DNA of 64,000 nucleotides, taken from contig JAPFFF010000029.1 in NCBI GenBank assembly GCA_039105265.1, positions 1,550,001 through 1,614,000 on the forward strand, given 5' to 3'. Every line of letters starts with the position of its first letter. The first letter of the stretch is position 1. Positions 1 through 10,301 of this stretch are shown in pieces. This DNA comes from Tritrichomonas musculus. Taxonomy: Eukaryota > Parabasalia > Tritrichomonadida > Tritrichomonadidae. The notes beneath the pieces are model-generated. The model saw only the letters and a program-made list of their open reading frames with translations. It was not told where the DNA came from and made no database searches. The translations under genes and the position numbers were made by a program.

Positions 1-1
1 A

Positions 2-352
2 GCCGATATACAGCGCAGCGCCAAAGAAGACCACGACAGCTTGTCATCCGAAATCGACAGATTGAGATCAGAAATCGAAAGCTACAAGTCGAAGATCAGC
101 GACATGACATCAGAAATCGACAGATTGAACAGCGAATTGTCAGAGACGCAGCGCAGCGCCAAAGAGGACCACGACAACTTGTCGTCCGAAATCGAAAGAT
201 TGAAGAACGAAATATCACAATTGAACACAAAGTTGGCAGAAACAATACAAAACGCAGAAATTGATCACAACAACCTCTGCCAAGAAATTGAAAAATACAA
301 GCAGGCATTAATTGAAATTGGAGAAATTGATGAAAACGCCCTTAGAAACTAA
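2..352 (+). CDS. Coiled-coil protein, C-terminal end (partial)
   Basis: The open frame enters from the left edge, so the start lies outside the window, and it ends in TAA at 350-352. The visible 116 residues are continuous heptad-like coiled coil rich in E, K, L, S and I, with no globular motif. A 46-residue (138-bp) unit beginning QRSAKEDHD is repeated: copies start near bases 11 and 149 and are almost identical in DNA, so the missing part is probably a tandem coiled-coil array. The repeat is clearly richer in G+C than the flanking DNA. Function is unknown; trichomonad genomes encode many long coiled-coil proteins of this sort. Confidence is high for coding and low for role. Confidence 0.8.
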   Translation, partial: ADIQRSAKEDHDSLSSEIDRLRSEIESYKSKISDMTSEIDRLNSELSETQRSAKEDHDNLSSEIERLKNEISQLNTKLAETIQNAEIDHNNLCQEIEKYKQALIEIGEIDENALRN

Positions 353-953
353 GCAAAACTAGTTAGCACACACATAGATAATAGAAAAATAGAGATAAAA
401 TAGAAAAAAATACACAATATCATAGTTTTTTCATGAATAAAGATAATCATTAATTTATTAATTTTCCATTTTTTTTTTTTTTTTTTTTTTCTGCTTTTGA
501 GTTTGAGTAAATTGACAGTAAAGTACTTCCAAAAAAGAAAATCCACCTCTTATAAAAAGTTTAACTTTTTGAAAACATTTCAATGAAAACTCGTTGCTAA
601 GTGGATTATCGTTTTTGAAATCACTTTAAAATTTTATTTATGGCATGGGCAGAGAAAATAAAGTGAAAATTTTTTTTCAATAGTTCATTTAAAAATAATA
701 TTTACCAATCTTTCTTTGAAAAGGTAAGTCTTGGTAAAAAAAGGAGCTGAAATTTTTTTATAATCTAAATTATTGAAAAAGTTTTCCTTAATTTTCTCGG
801 CCCCAAAAAGTAAGAAACATTTTCTATCAAAATTTAAAAATTTTATCACATAACTTTTTTACTTTGTCTTGGTTGATACACAAATTTTTGAATGAAAATT
901 TTCAAATAACGAACACATTCCGATCATAAAGATTGTTTCTATCTTGAATCCAT
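353..953. other. Intergenic, AT-rich, with a T20 tract
   Basis: No gene is visible. It holds a run of about 20 T residues around 470-490 and AT-rich DNA with scattered AAAAGT/ACTTTT words. No Inr-like motif is obvious just upstream of the Rab start at 954. Confidence 0.6.
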
Positions 954-1544
954 ATGATCAACCAGAAAAATGGTGTTTATAAACTCTTAGTTTTAGGAGA
1001 TAGCAAAGTTGGGAAAAGCTGTCTTATTTTACGATATACAGAAGATCAATTTCCTGAAGATTTTTTAACAACAATAGGCGTTGACTTCAAGGTTAAAAAT
1101 ATTAATATTGAAAATCAAGATTATAAGCTACAAATATGGGATACCGCTGGTCAGGAGCAATTTCGTTCAATTACTAAGTCTTTTTATCGCAATTCTCACG
1201 GAGTTCTCGTCGTTTTTGATCTTTCTGACAGAGAATCATTTGAATCCGTGCCTACTTGGATAAATTCTGTGTTACAATCTTGCGAAAGCCCAATAAATAT
1301 TATTCTTGTTGGAAATAAATGCGATTTAGATCATGTTGTTTCAAAAAAAGAAGCCGAAGATCTAGCTTCTAGTTTTAATATAAAATATATTGAAACATCA
1401 GCAAAAAATAATTTAAATGTTGATGAAGCCTTTTCTTGTCTTGCAAAAGACGTAATCAAAAATCAAACTCCTAAAGTAACTCAAGAAGATATCATAATAC
1501 AGCCTATAGAAATTGATGAAAAGAAAAAAAATAACTGCTGTTAA
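954..1544 (+). CDS. Rab-family small GTPase, intact
   Basis: A 196-residue Ras-superfamily GTPase of the Rab type, expected to act in vesicle traffic on a cytoplasmic membrane face. All nucleotide-binding motifs are present: P-loop GDSKVGKS (15-22), switch-I Thr40 in TTIGVDF, WDTAGQE (62-68), NKCD (121-124) and ETSAK (147-151). The C-terminus is a lysine-rich tail ending NNCC, a double-cysteine geranylgeranylation signal typical of Rabs. Length is normal for the family. The ATG at 954 leaves a short N-terminus before the first beta strand. The gene converges on the ferredoxin gene. It is a useful reference for the degenerate Rab at 47819. The subfamily cannot be assigned by eye; a Rab1/8-like class is possible. 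Confidence 0.95.
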   Translation: MINQKNGVYKLLVLGDSKVGKSCLILRYTEDQFPEDFLTTIGVDFKVKNINIENQDYKLQIWDTAGQEQFRSITKSFYRNSHGVLVVFDLSDRESFESVPTWINSVLQSCESPINIILVGNKCDLDHVVSKKEAEDLASSFNIKYIETSAKNNLNVDEAFSCLAKDVIKNQTPKVTQEDIIIQPIEIDEKKKNNCC

Positions 1545-1816
1545 TATCTCACTCAGGAAATCAATAGCTTTTTATGTTAAAAAAAACTTTGTAACTTTCG
1601 TTAGGCTTCATAATTTATTAATATATTCTATCATCTAATAAATATTTTTTTTTTTTTTTTTTTTTATTTTAATTGATCATAAGTATTAATATTAATTGTA
1701 CTTTAAAAATTATAAAGAATGTACCAAAATAAATAAACAATTTAGCTATGAGTAAGATAAAATAGATTTTAATCCTTTTATTTATGAAACATAAACTTGT
1801 AATAAATTGATTTCTT

Positions 1817-2119
1817 TTAGAAGAAATTTGGTGCTTTTACTACTTGCTGCATTTGCTCTATAATTTCTTTTTTATCTGTTTTAGCTTTTGTTGTAATGTT
1901 CATTCCATCTTTAATTGGCGTTGAACATGCAAGTTTTGGCTCACCATCAACAAAAACCTTGCATGTGTTACATGTTCCAACACAAACAGGCATTTGATTT
2001 TTAATTAAAAAATGACGAATTGAGTCTCCAACATCTCCAGAAAATTTTTTCCCATTTACTGTAAATTGGATCTTTGAAAAGAAGAAGCAATGATTTGCTT
2101 TAGTTGCTGATGATAACAT
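1817..2119 (-). CDS. [2Fe-2S] ferredoxin, probably hydrogenosomal
   Basis: A 100-residue protein with a single ferredoxin-like domain. Candidate cluster ligands are C46, C50, C53 and C65, in MPVCVGTCNTC and KLACSTP. The C-x3-C-x2-C-x11-C spacing and the following segment ACSTPIKDGM resemble the N-terminal [2Fe-2S] domain of NuoG/[FeFe]-hydrogenase proteins more than classical adrenodoxin-like trichomonad ferredoxins, which have a longer loop before the last cysteine. The N-terminus MLSSATKANH resembles hydrogenosomal presequences, which start ML(S/C/T) and are short and basic. The likely role is one-electron transfer in the hydrogenosome with hydrogenase or a complex-I-like module; partner and location are inferred. 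It ends about 270 bp from the convergent Rab gene. Confidence 0.85.
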   Translation of the reverse strand: MLSSATKANHCFFFSKIQFTVNGKKFSGDVGDSIRHFLIKNQMPVCVGTCNTCKVFVDGEPKLACSTPIKDGMNITTKAKTDKKEIIEQMQQVVKAPNFF

Positions 2120-2437
2120 GAAAAATTGATTTTAATTTCTACGGCTACTTTCAGAAAAAAATTGAGATAAAATTTTAATTGAGAGGAAATTTTGAGAAGC
2201 ATAAAAAACAAATTCAATAAATATTTGATTTTGAAGAAAAATAACTTTTATCTCTTTAATAACAAGAAAACTTCATTTTTTTTTAAATTAAATGCATAGT
2301 ATTATAAATATTATATTTGAATAAATTAATATACCCAATAATATAAACAATATACATAAATATTTAATTTCAAACCTTTTATACAATTAAATTAATAAAA
2401 AAAAATAATAAAATTTAAAATAACAACAAAAAACCTG
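2120..2437. other. Intergenic, AT-rich
   Basis: The gap between the ferredoxin start and the coiled-coil gene stop is almost entirely A and T. It must carry the ferredoxin promoter, but no clear Inr could be picked. Nothing else is seen. Confidence 0.5.
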
Positions 2438-5400
2438 TTATTCAGATGAAGGTTTCAATTGAGGATGCATTGAGATTATCAGATCTGTTAATGCATCTTC
2501 TGTTGATTGACCTTCTTTAGCATTAGTGAGTTTTCTAATAGAATTCTCCAAATTTTTCAAGAAAGTCAATTCATTTTTAATTTTCTGAATAACTGATTTG
2601 ATCGTTCCTTCGTTCATTTCATTACGGAGATCAAAGAATGACTTGAAATTTTGCACAATATAACAAAGAAAATCTTTCTTTTCTGTTTCATATATTGTTT
2701 TCAACTGATCACATTTAATTGAGCAATCTGTTTCAACAGACATAAGCTTAGCTTTATTTTGCACAATAAGTAATTTGTTGTTTCTTTCCAATAAATCGAT
2801 TTCTGATTTAGATTTCAACGAGTCTTGTTGAATTTGATAATTTAATTTAATCACTTTTGTCTCAAGTTGACTAATCATTTCTTCTGCTTGTCTAAGCTTA
2901 TCACTAGCTTCTTTAACACGATTATCCTCTCTTAAAATTTTGTTTTGCTCTTGAAGTTTACTGATCGTATTTAAATAATGTCTTTCCATTTCTGAGAACT
3001 TTTTCTCTTTTTGCTTCATTGAATTTAATTGCTCTTTGTTTTTGCTTTTATATCTTTCAAGCTTTAGTTTTGATTGGTTCATGTCTTCTATTGTCATTCT
3101 AGTTGATTCTTCAAAGGTTTCAATTGTCTTATTTGCTTCTGTTAATTGACTTTGGAGGCTGACGATTTCATCATCTTTCGATTTTATGCTTTTCTTTGCT
3201 TGGTTTCTGAAATCATTGATTGCATTTGAGTTCTCTCTTTGAATTCTTTCTATTTCATCCTGTGCTTCTGTTAATTCTTCTTGATGAGCGTTCTTTAACT
3301 CATCAATCTTGTTCAATAATTGCGTGTACTGGTCATTCAAGCTGTTGTAATTGTTCTGAAGCATGTTCAATTCATTTCGTGCTCTGTTGTTTGAATCTTT
3401 AAGTGCTTCGATTTCAATCTGATTTGATCGTTGACATTCAAGAAAGGCAGCTTTGCATTCTTTCAATTCAATCTGCTTCCTTTTGAGTGATTCTTTACTT
3501 TCTTGATACGATTCTTGAAGTTTGTTCAAGTTTTCAGCATCAACTTGCTTGCTTGCATTTTGGCTTCCTTCCTTCTCTTTTTGATTCATGGACTCAAGTT
3601 CGTTATTTTTCTGTTGGAGAGTTAACACGTTATTTGTTAGCTCGTTTACTTTATCAATTATTTCTTTCTCCGAGCAATCATTCTTCTCTCCGAGAGTGGT
3701 CAAGATAGCAGTCCGGAAATGTTCAAAGTCTTTTGAAATTTGATTCGTGTTTTCATCATTTTTTGACACCATCTTCTTGTAGTCAGAATCGAGGTTGGAT
3801 GCCCATTTTGACAACACTGACATGACATGGCGAATTCGCGCTTTAACTGGGAGACAATCATTCTCTGCAATTGGTTTCATCAAAGAAACGATTGATTCAG
3901 GGAAGTTGTCGAATTCCCAGCTAATTTTTTCATTTTCAACTTTTTCATTGCTTTCTTTGTTTTTCGGAACTGGATTTGAGCTAAATAATGAGTTTTGCGT
4001 TTCATTTCTCTGGCGCAATCTATGTATGACACCTTCTGAATTATGAATGTATTGATTCTGAAGGAGAAGTATGTTCAAGAGCTTGTCTCTATCGGTCATC
4101 AATTTTTGGATATCGTTGGCTTGATTCGTGGTCAGTTCTTCAATTAATTTCATTGAATTCTTTAATGATCTGACTTCTTCGGCTTTATTTTTGAGGTCAA
4201 TTGGGGAAATAGGTGGCTCTTGAGAGGCTTTTTCTAATTGTCTTTCTATCGTCTTCTGATTTCTTTCATTGAATTCAACTTTCTTCTTCAGACTAACATT
4301 CTTTCTTCGTAATTGACCAACGGCTTTCTTAAGCTTATCAATTGTGGTAATATTTTGCTTGCATTTCTGTCTAAATTTAAGAGTTTTGGCTTCTGATTTG
4401 CGCAAAAGATCTATTAAATTGTCAACTTGCTCTTTCAGATGGTCAACATCTTCGGGCTGATTGATAATTGGCTGCTGTGCTGGAATTACTTGAGTATTTA
4501 TATTATTGTTATTATTATTATGTTCGTTTCCTTGAATTGGCTCAATAACAACCTTCTTGTCTTGCGTTTGGCCACTCTCTGCATAAGAAGAAAACTCTTC
4601 TAAGTGGGCTTCTGTTGTAGGTTGACTGGAAAATGATAAATCAGCTTGGGTTTCTATGGTTTTATAAGATTTTGGACCACCTATTTCTTTGGTTTTCAGC
4701 TGTTGAATTTCTTTCTTGTAGTTTGTTTCTAATTGAAGTAATTCGTTTTGGTGTTTTCTTTCAATATCTGCTAATATTTCTTTTTGCTGCTCTTTGTTGA
4801 AAATATTGGTTTCTTGTGCCTTTTGAAGTTTCAAAAAGTCTAATTCAAGCTTCTTGCGTTTCATCTTTTCATCATAATACAATTTTTTGTACTTTTCTTC
4901 CGATCTTTTTTGATTATTTTTATCTGGACTTGTAGTTGGCGATTTAGAATTGGGATCACTCGAGTCAATTTGATTTGTAATAGGAGGAGGATGAAGCAAA
5001 AAATCACAAAATGATTGGACATCTTGAAATTGAATATGGAAGTAGTTGGTAGCTAAACTTACAATTTTTGATAATTGTCCATTAAGATGAATATTCTCTT
5101 GATCGATTTTATCTAAGCATTTTTCATTTTTCATAAGCCTTTGATTATAATCATCAATTTCTTTTTGGTGCGACTCATTGAGCATATTAATTTTTGTTTT
5201 TAATTGCGAAACTTGTTTCATTAAGGTTTTAATTTCGTCAGATTGATTTGTTTTGAATTTTTGTTGTTGATATAAATTGGTATTTTGGCTAAGATTAAGC
5301 CTTCTTTTGTAATCTTCAATGATTATGTTTGCATCGACAAGCTTTTTTTTAAGCTGATTATTTTCTCTATTAACTTCTTCGATTTTCGGATATGAATTTA

Positions 5401-5515
5401 ACATCTCGTTAAACTGATTTTGTAATCGCTCAAGATCTGCATTTAATTGATCATTTACGTGCTGCAAATGAACCAACTCATCTGGTTCGTCTGATGAATA
5501 ATCGTCTGAGTCCAT
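2438..5515 (-). CDS. Large coiled-coil protein (1025 aa)
   Basis: A long uninterrupted frame starting at ATG 5515-5513 with an acidic N-terminus (MDSDDYSSDEPDELV). Nearly all of the rest is predicted by eye to be coiled coil with leucine/isoleucine heptads and many E, K, Q and N residues. A breaks occurs around 185-205 (S/T/P/N-rich) and another around 300-350, which includes a short poly-Asn run. No catalytic motif, signal peptide or membrane segment is visible. Proteins of this type may be cytoskeletal, basal-body or Golgi tethers, but the sequence does not decide. A palindrome-like ACGTAC/ACGTACGT cluster lies at about 5544-5560, some 30 bp upstream of the start, and could be a regulatory site. 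No homologue is recognised. Confidence 0.85.
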   Translation of the reverse strand: MDSDDYSSDEPDELVHLQHVNDQLNADLERLQNQFNEMLNSYPKIEEVNRENNQLKKKLVDANIIIEDYKRRLNLSQNTNLYQQQKFKTNQSDEIKTLMKQVSQLKTKINMLNESHQKEIDDYNQRLMKNEKCLDKIDQENIHLNGQLSKIVSLATNYFHIQFQDVQSFCDFLLHPPPITNQIDSSDPNSKSPTTSPDKNNQKRSEEKYKKLYYDEKMKRKKLELDFLKLQKAQETNIFNKEQQKEILADIERKHQNELLQLETNYKKEIQQLKTKEIGGPKSYKTIETQADLSFSSQPTTEAHLEEFSSYAESGQTQDKKVVIEPIQGNEHNNNNNNINTQVIPAQQPIINQPEDVDHLKEQVDNLIDLLRKSEAKTLKFRQKCKQNITTIDKLKKAVGQLRRKNVSLKKKVEFNERNQKTIERQLEKASQEPPISPIDLKNKAEEVRSLKNSMKLIEELTTNQANDIQKLMTDRDKLLNILLLQNQYIHNSEGVIHRLRQRNETQNSLFSSNPVPKNKESNEKVENEKISWEFDNFPESIVSLMKPIAENDCLPVKARIRHVMSVLSKWASNLDSDYKKMVSKNDENTNQISKDFEHFRTAILTTLGEKNDCSEKEIIDKVNELTNNVLTLQQKNNELESMNQKEKEGSQNASKQVDAENLNKLQESYQESKESLKRKQIELKECKAAFLECQRSNQIEIEALKDSNNRARNELNMLQNNYNSLNDQYTQLLNKIDELKNAHQEELTEAQDEIERIQRENSNAINDFRNQAKKSIKSKDDEIVSLQSQLTEANKTIETFEESTRMTIEDMNQSKLKLERYKSKNKEQLNSMKQKEKKFSEMERHYLNTISKLQEQNKILREDNRVKEASDKLRQAEEMISQLETKVIKLNYQIQQDSLKSKSEIDLLERNNKLLIVQNKAKLMSVETDCSIKCDQLKTIYETEKKDFLCYIVQNFKSFFDLRNEMNEGTIKSVIQKIKNELTFLKNLENSIRKLTNAKEGQSTEDALTDLIISMHPQLKPSSE

Positions 5516-6213
5516 AAATACGAATTTATTTGTAAATTTCTAAACGTACACGTACGTTGAAAACAAATGATTAAATCTGGCTTTAAAATATAGTTTTTAT
5601 TTGTTTTTTATTAATTGATGAAAGCATATTATTATTTTAAAATTATTTTATTGGTAAATCGTAAAATATTTATCAAGATAAACCTATTTGATTGAAAATC
5701 AAAACAGACTCTCGAGAGTTTACACGATTGAGGATTTTCAAAACCTTATAACATAAAATAATTTAATGCGCTCATTGATATTAAAAATATTCAATAGAAA
5801 ATAATATGGTTTGTTCCAACTTCTTTTTATTTAATGTATTCCAAAATAATATTTGAAAAAGTGTTTACAAAGATATTGATAGACCTACAATTCAAAAATC
5901 AATCTTAATTACTAGATAACTAGAATTTTTATTTGCTGTCATATATACACTTTAGTAAAAATCTCAAATAACAAAATCAAATTTTTATATAAAAATTTTA
6001 TATATTATAATATTAGTTTATATCTTTAACTTATTAATCTATTTGTCCCTTTATTTGTACTGATTTCAATATTCATTTTAATCATAAAGAATGAAAAAAG
6101 CATAAATACAGATAACTTTATTCTAAATCTGTATTATTTGTCCTTTTTAATCAATCAATCAATAATTTTGCCAATAAAAAAAAAAATAATTAAATATGAG
6201 ATCTTTTTTTTAT
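5516..6213. other. Intergenic, AT-rich
   Basis: No gene is seen. It lies between the start of the coiled-coil gene and the stop of the Sel1 relic. The only notable sequence is the ACGTAC/ACGTACGT cluster around 5544-5560 next to the coiled-coil start. Confidence 0.5.
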
Positions 6214-7890
6214 TTAATCAATATTAGAACTTTCTTTATCTGTAGCAATTTTATAATAATAAATTGCACGTTCTCTATTGGCCTCTACACCTTCTCCATT
6301 TTCTAGCATTGAAGCATATTTGAACTTTGCATTTACGCCACCTTTGTCAGCTGCCATTTTGAAATAGCGGGCTGATTCAGCCTTGTTTACATGAGTTCCG
6401 AGTCCTTTTTCAAGCATTACAGCATAATTAAAAAAAGCGTTTTCATTTCCATTTTCAATTGCCATTTTATAAAACCTCACAGCCTCCTTTTTGTTAGATT
6501 CAAAGCTTTCGCCTCTGTAAAGCATGTTTGCGTAGTTATTCATTGCTGAAGCCTCGCCTTTATTAGCAGCCATTTTGTAATACTTGATTGCCTCTTTTTT
6601 ATCTACTTCAACACTGTCGCCCTTACACAGCATAACAATATAATTTTACATTGAAGTAGGATCTCCATTATCTGCTTTTTCTTTGCGTGTATGAGCTTCT
6701 TCTTCTCTTTCTAAAATAAAACAGTCACTGTTCCTTGTTTGGCTTGAATAATTGTCAATCATTTTTGCTTTTCTTTTATCAATTGCTAATTTGTAATAAT
6801 AGTAAGCTTCCTCTTTGTTTTCAAGAATGCCATCGCCGTTTTCAAGCATGTTTGCATAGCTGTCAATTGCTTTGATACTTCCTTTTCCAATTGCTATTTT
6901 GAAATAACGTGCTGCTTCTTCTTTATTAACATCGATGCCATCTCCCTTTAACAGCATGATTACATAAACATTGGAGGCATTGGCATCACCTTTATCAGCA
7001 GCCATTTTGAATTTTTTAGCAGCTTCTTTTATATTCGGTTCAATTTTGTCACCAGTCTAATACATTCTTGCTAAATTAGTAATTGCAAGCAAGTCGCCTT
7101 TTTCAATTGCTTCGTCTTTGTTGGCGTCAACACAATCACCGCTTAAAAGCATGCTTGCATAATTATTTATTCAAAAAGCGTCACCATTATCAGCAGCTTT
7201 TTTGAACAATTTAGCAGCTTCTTCTTTATTCTTTTCAACACAATCGCGGTTCAGTAACAAGTTCGCGTAATTATTCATTGCTGAAACATCGCCTTTTTCA
7301 ACCGCCATTTGGTAATATTGAACTGCTTCTTCTTTATTCATTTCAACGCCATCACCGTTAAACAGCATATTAGCATAATTGTTCATTGCAAAAGCATCAC
7401 TTCTATCAGCTGCCATTTTATAATATCTATTTGCTTCTTCTTTGTTGGCTTCAACGCCATCTCCGTTCTTCAATTTGATTTCATAATTATACATCGCTTG
7501 AATGCATCCTTTTTCAATTGCTAGTTTATAATATTTGATGGCTTCATCTTTATTCACTGAAACGCCATCACCACTAAACAGCATGACTTCATAATTGAGC
7601 ATCGATGACGTGTTTCCATTGTCAGCTCCCATTTTGTAATATTTGAGTGCTTCTTCTTTATTCATTTCAACGCCGTCGCCATTGTGAAGAATGCTTGCGT
7701 AGTTGTTCATCGCACTGGCATTGCCTTTCTCAATTGCCATCTTGAAATATTTGATTGCTTCCTCCTTATTCATTTCAGCACCATCACCATTCTTCAGCAT
7801 GTTTGCGTAGTTGTTCATCGCATGCGAATTCCCTTTCAATTGCTTTTTGATAGTATTCAATTGAATATTTAAAAAAAAAAAATCTGATAA
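6214..7890 (-). pseudogene. Sel1-repeat protein, broken
   Basis: About fourteen 36-residue Sel1-like repeats (pattern A-NNYA-ML--GDGVE-NKEEA-KYYKMA--KG) can be read in one minus-strand frame. The frame is cut by three in-frame stops: TGA 7171-7173, TAG 7057-7059 and TAA 6646-6648. Near 7831-7837 a run of A/G bases has lost frame: upstream sequence reads EYYQKAIE in another frame, and there is no ATG, so the 5' end is missing. One repeat around 7080-7110 lacks its central KYYKMA part. Sel1 repeats form alpha-alpha superhelices for protein binding and in trichomonads often follow a kinase domain, so this may be the tail of such a gene, like the locus at 17464. A clear pseudogene unless the assembly is wrong. 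Confidence 0.85.
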
Positions 7891-8320
7891 AAAGCTTGAT
7901 TAGGGAAACCCTCATTATATATAAAGAAAAATATTATTTATTTTTTGCTGAAATAAACAAATCTGCATTAATTTCAAATTCATCGAATATATAATGCATA
8001 ATATCGAAGGTTACCTTTAAACACCTTAAGAATATCATCCAAATAACATCATAAAAAATCTCATAATAAATAAATTTTAATCGTAAAAACGATATTTAAC
8101 AAAAACAAATGTAATCTTGCGATTTGTATATAACAACAGAATTTTTATTTTTAACAACTCTCAATTTTTTACATTGCTTTTCAATTTTCTGATGCATCAT
8201 ACAATTATATGGCTTGCCGATAAAAATAATGCTTTGAAATTTTGAAAGCAAATGTAGAAGAAACGTGAGTGAAAAAAAATTACCGATAAAGCCATTTAAG
8301 AAAAAAAAAAAATATTTTAA
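7891..8320. other. Intergenic, divergent promoter region
   Basis: AT-rich DNA between the Sel1 relic and the acyltransferase gene. No coding sequence is seen apart from the end of the relic; the right end carries the Inr-like site listed separately. Confidence 0.5.
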
Positions 8321-8328
8321 TTCACTTT
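8321..8328 (+). promoter_or_regulatory. Inr-like core promoter TTCACTTT
   Basis: TTCACTTT matches the trichomonad initiator TCA(+1)-Y-(T/A). Initiation at A8324 would give an 18-nt leader before the ATG at 8342, in the usual short range for trichomonads. Supported by motif and spacing only. Confidence 0.5.
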
Positions 8329-8341
8329 AATTAAATCTAAA

Positions 8342-9637
8342 ATGCTATCATCTATAACGAAAAGGAAAATGAACGAAACAGAAAGACTTTTCTGTAACGA
8401 ACAACTTCATCGATTCAACAATATTTATTGCATTGAAGTTGAAGATCCAAAATATATGCCTGAATTGTTTAGAAAGGTTTTCAATGCCACACAAGGTCTT
8501 TTCATTAAGTCTGATGGAACAAACTTAGTATATAATAATCAGACTCCAGAAAGTGTCACTGTTCATAAGATCCCCAAGAATTTAACAAACCTTTATGATG
8601 TCTGTGATTGGATTTACAACAATTATACACCAAATGCTGATTATGCTCTTGCATCTATTGCATGTGATGAGACCCGTGTTTGCGTTAATGTCAATCACGC
8701 AGTTAACGATGGTGATTATTGCTTCAATGTTTTGAGAGATGTCCAAAATCCAGAAAAAGATCACTTATTCAAAGATATCGCTCCAATGACTGGTGATCCA
8801 TCAACTGATCCACATGTCTTAAAGGGAAGATTTGATGATTTTCTCAAGAACAAGGACGAATACGCAAAGAAATGGCCAGGTTATCAAAATGGCGATATGA
8901 CCTTCCTTAATACACAAGAAGTTGTTACATTGCCAGATACATATAACTTGTTCCCGCCTCGTTTACAATACGAAATGCCAGACAGCCACCTTTCACCACA
9001 CATTTTCCACGCAAAAACAGGAAAGACAGATCATATGAGTGAATATTTGTGGACCGGCCTTGCATTAGCTGTCAATGCTAAGAACAGGAAATGGGGACCA
9101 ATTGGTGTTCAAAGTTGCTATGATTTACGAAGACTTGCTGATCATTTCGATCATCATTTCGGTAACGCTTTCACTGATTTCGCTCTCTGCGTTAAACATC
9201 CATTGCCAGGAATGACAATTGGTGAGATTAACCAGAAGTTCCGTGATGACTTCACAGTCCTTAACAATAGTGATTGGATATGCAAGGAATATCTTGATAA
9301 AGTCGATAGACTCCGTGATTATTGCCCAGTTGCTCACGTTTCTAATGTTGGTCCAATTAAGTTCAAGTCACCAATTAAAGATTTTACTCTTACTGTTGCT
9401 GGTAAAGAAGAAGGTTTAAGACCATTCCTTCAAACTACTTGTTACTCTAAAATTAAGACTGATGGTGATATGGATCAATTGGTTCTTTACATGAGATATT
9501 CTCCAGCTTGGTTGTCCAACAAGAGTGCCAAAGATATCTTTGATACTTGGGTTTACTTCTTAAAGACTGCTGATCCTTCCAAGAAGGCTGGTGATGTTTT
9601 GGATGAATTAATCCACTTCCAGGATTCATTACAATGA
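8342..9637 (+). CDS. HxxxD acyltransferase / condensation-domain-like protein
   Basis: A 431-residue protein with the HxxxDG motif at 119-124 (NHAVNDGD), the catalytic signature of the CoA-dependent acyltransferase superfamily (chloramphenicol acetyltransferase, carnitine and alcohol acyltransferases, NRPS condensation domains). Its length fits a stand-alone two-lobed enzyme. The late HFGNAF segment (about 261-266) is where the structural second motif usually lies, but is not a clean DFGWG. The acyl donor and acceptor cannot be read from sequence. The start is ambiguous: ATG 8342 gives MLSSITKRKM, which resembles a hydrogenosomal presequence, while Met10 (8369) would give a start closer to the conserved core. 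The upstream Inr favours the first ATG. Codon use looks more GC-rich in wobble positions than neighbours, suggesting good expression. Confidence 0.75.
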   Translation: MLSSITKRKMNETERLFCNEQLHRFNNIYCIEVEDPKYMPELFRKVFNATQGLFIKSDGTNLVYNNQTPESVTVHKIPKNLTNLYDVCDWIYNNYTPNADYALASIACDETRVCVNVNHAVNDGDYCFNVLRDVQNPEKDHLFKDIAPMTGDPSTDPHVLKGRFDDFLKNKDEYAKKWPGYQNGDMTFLNTQEVVTLPDTYNLFPPRLQYEMPDSHLSPHIFHAKTGKTDHMSEYLWTGLALAVNAKNRKWGPIGVQSCYDLRRLADHFDHHFGNAFTDFALCVKHPLPGMTIGEINQKFRDDFTVLNNSDWICKEYLDKVDRLRDYCPVAHVSNVGPIKFKSPIKDFTLTVAGKEEGLRPFLQTTCYSKIKTDGDMDQLVLYMRYSPAWLSNKSAKDIFDTWVYFLKTADPSKKAGDVLDELIHFQDSLQ

Positions 9638-10301
9638 TATTAAATTTTTTCATTTCATAAATAAATTTTATAAAATAATTATTAAATATTATTTTTGATA
9701 TTTCAGCTCTTAGGAATTATTTAATAATTGGATCTTTTTCAAAATGTGGTTTTGGAAGTCGATAGAAAAAGTTTTGGATTTTGAAAAAAATTTAAATAAA
9801 GCTTTGAAAATATCTTTGCTAAAATTATAATTTTATTTGATATTATTTGATTAACAGAATTTCAAAATATAAATATAAATAAAAATAAAAAACAATGATA
9901 AATAAATCTTATTGGTTGAAGAAAATTAAATTTCTCGTGTTTGTAATAACGAAGTGAATGGTACTCGAATACGATATGACTTGAATAATATATATATAAA
10001 CGCGCTAATACTCAATATACTTTGCTAAAGAAGATAATCGATTTTTGGAAAAGATAATATTTTATTCAAAAAAATCATAAAGAATAAATATTTTTATATT
10101 AGAATTATAAAAATAAATCAAAACAAAAATACAATTTTTAATTTTATTAATATATTTATAATACAGTTATTTAAAATTTTTAAATAATATCGAATTTTCC
10201 CAGAAATATTTCTATTTATTAAATATTCTGGCATGTACTAAAAATTTTCAAAATTTTCATTTTGAGGAGAAAATATGCTAAAAAATTAAATATTTTTAAG
10301 T
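9638..10301. other. Intergenic, AT-rich
   Basis: About 660 bp of A+T-rich DNA between two same-strand genes. No ORF, RNA gene or repeat is recognised. Confidence 0.5.
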
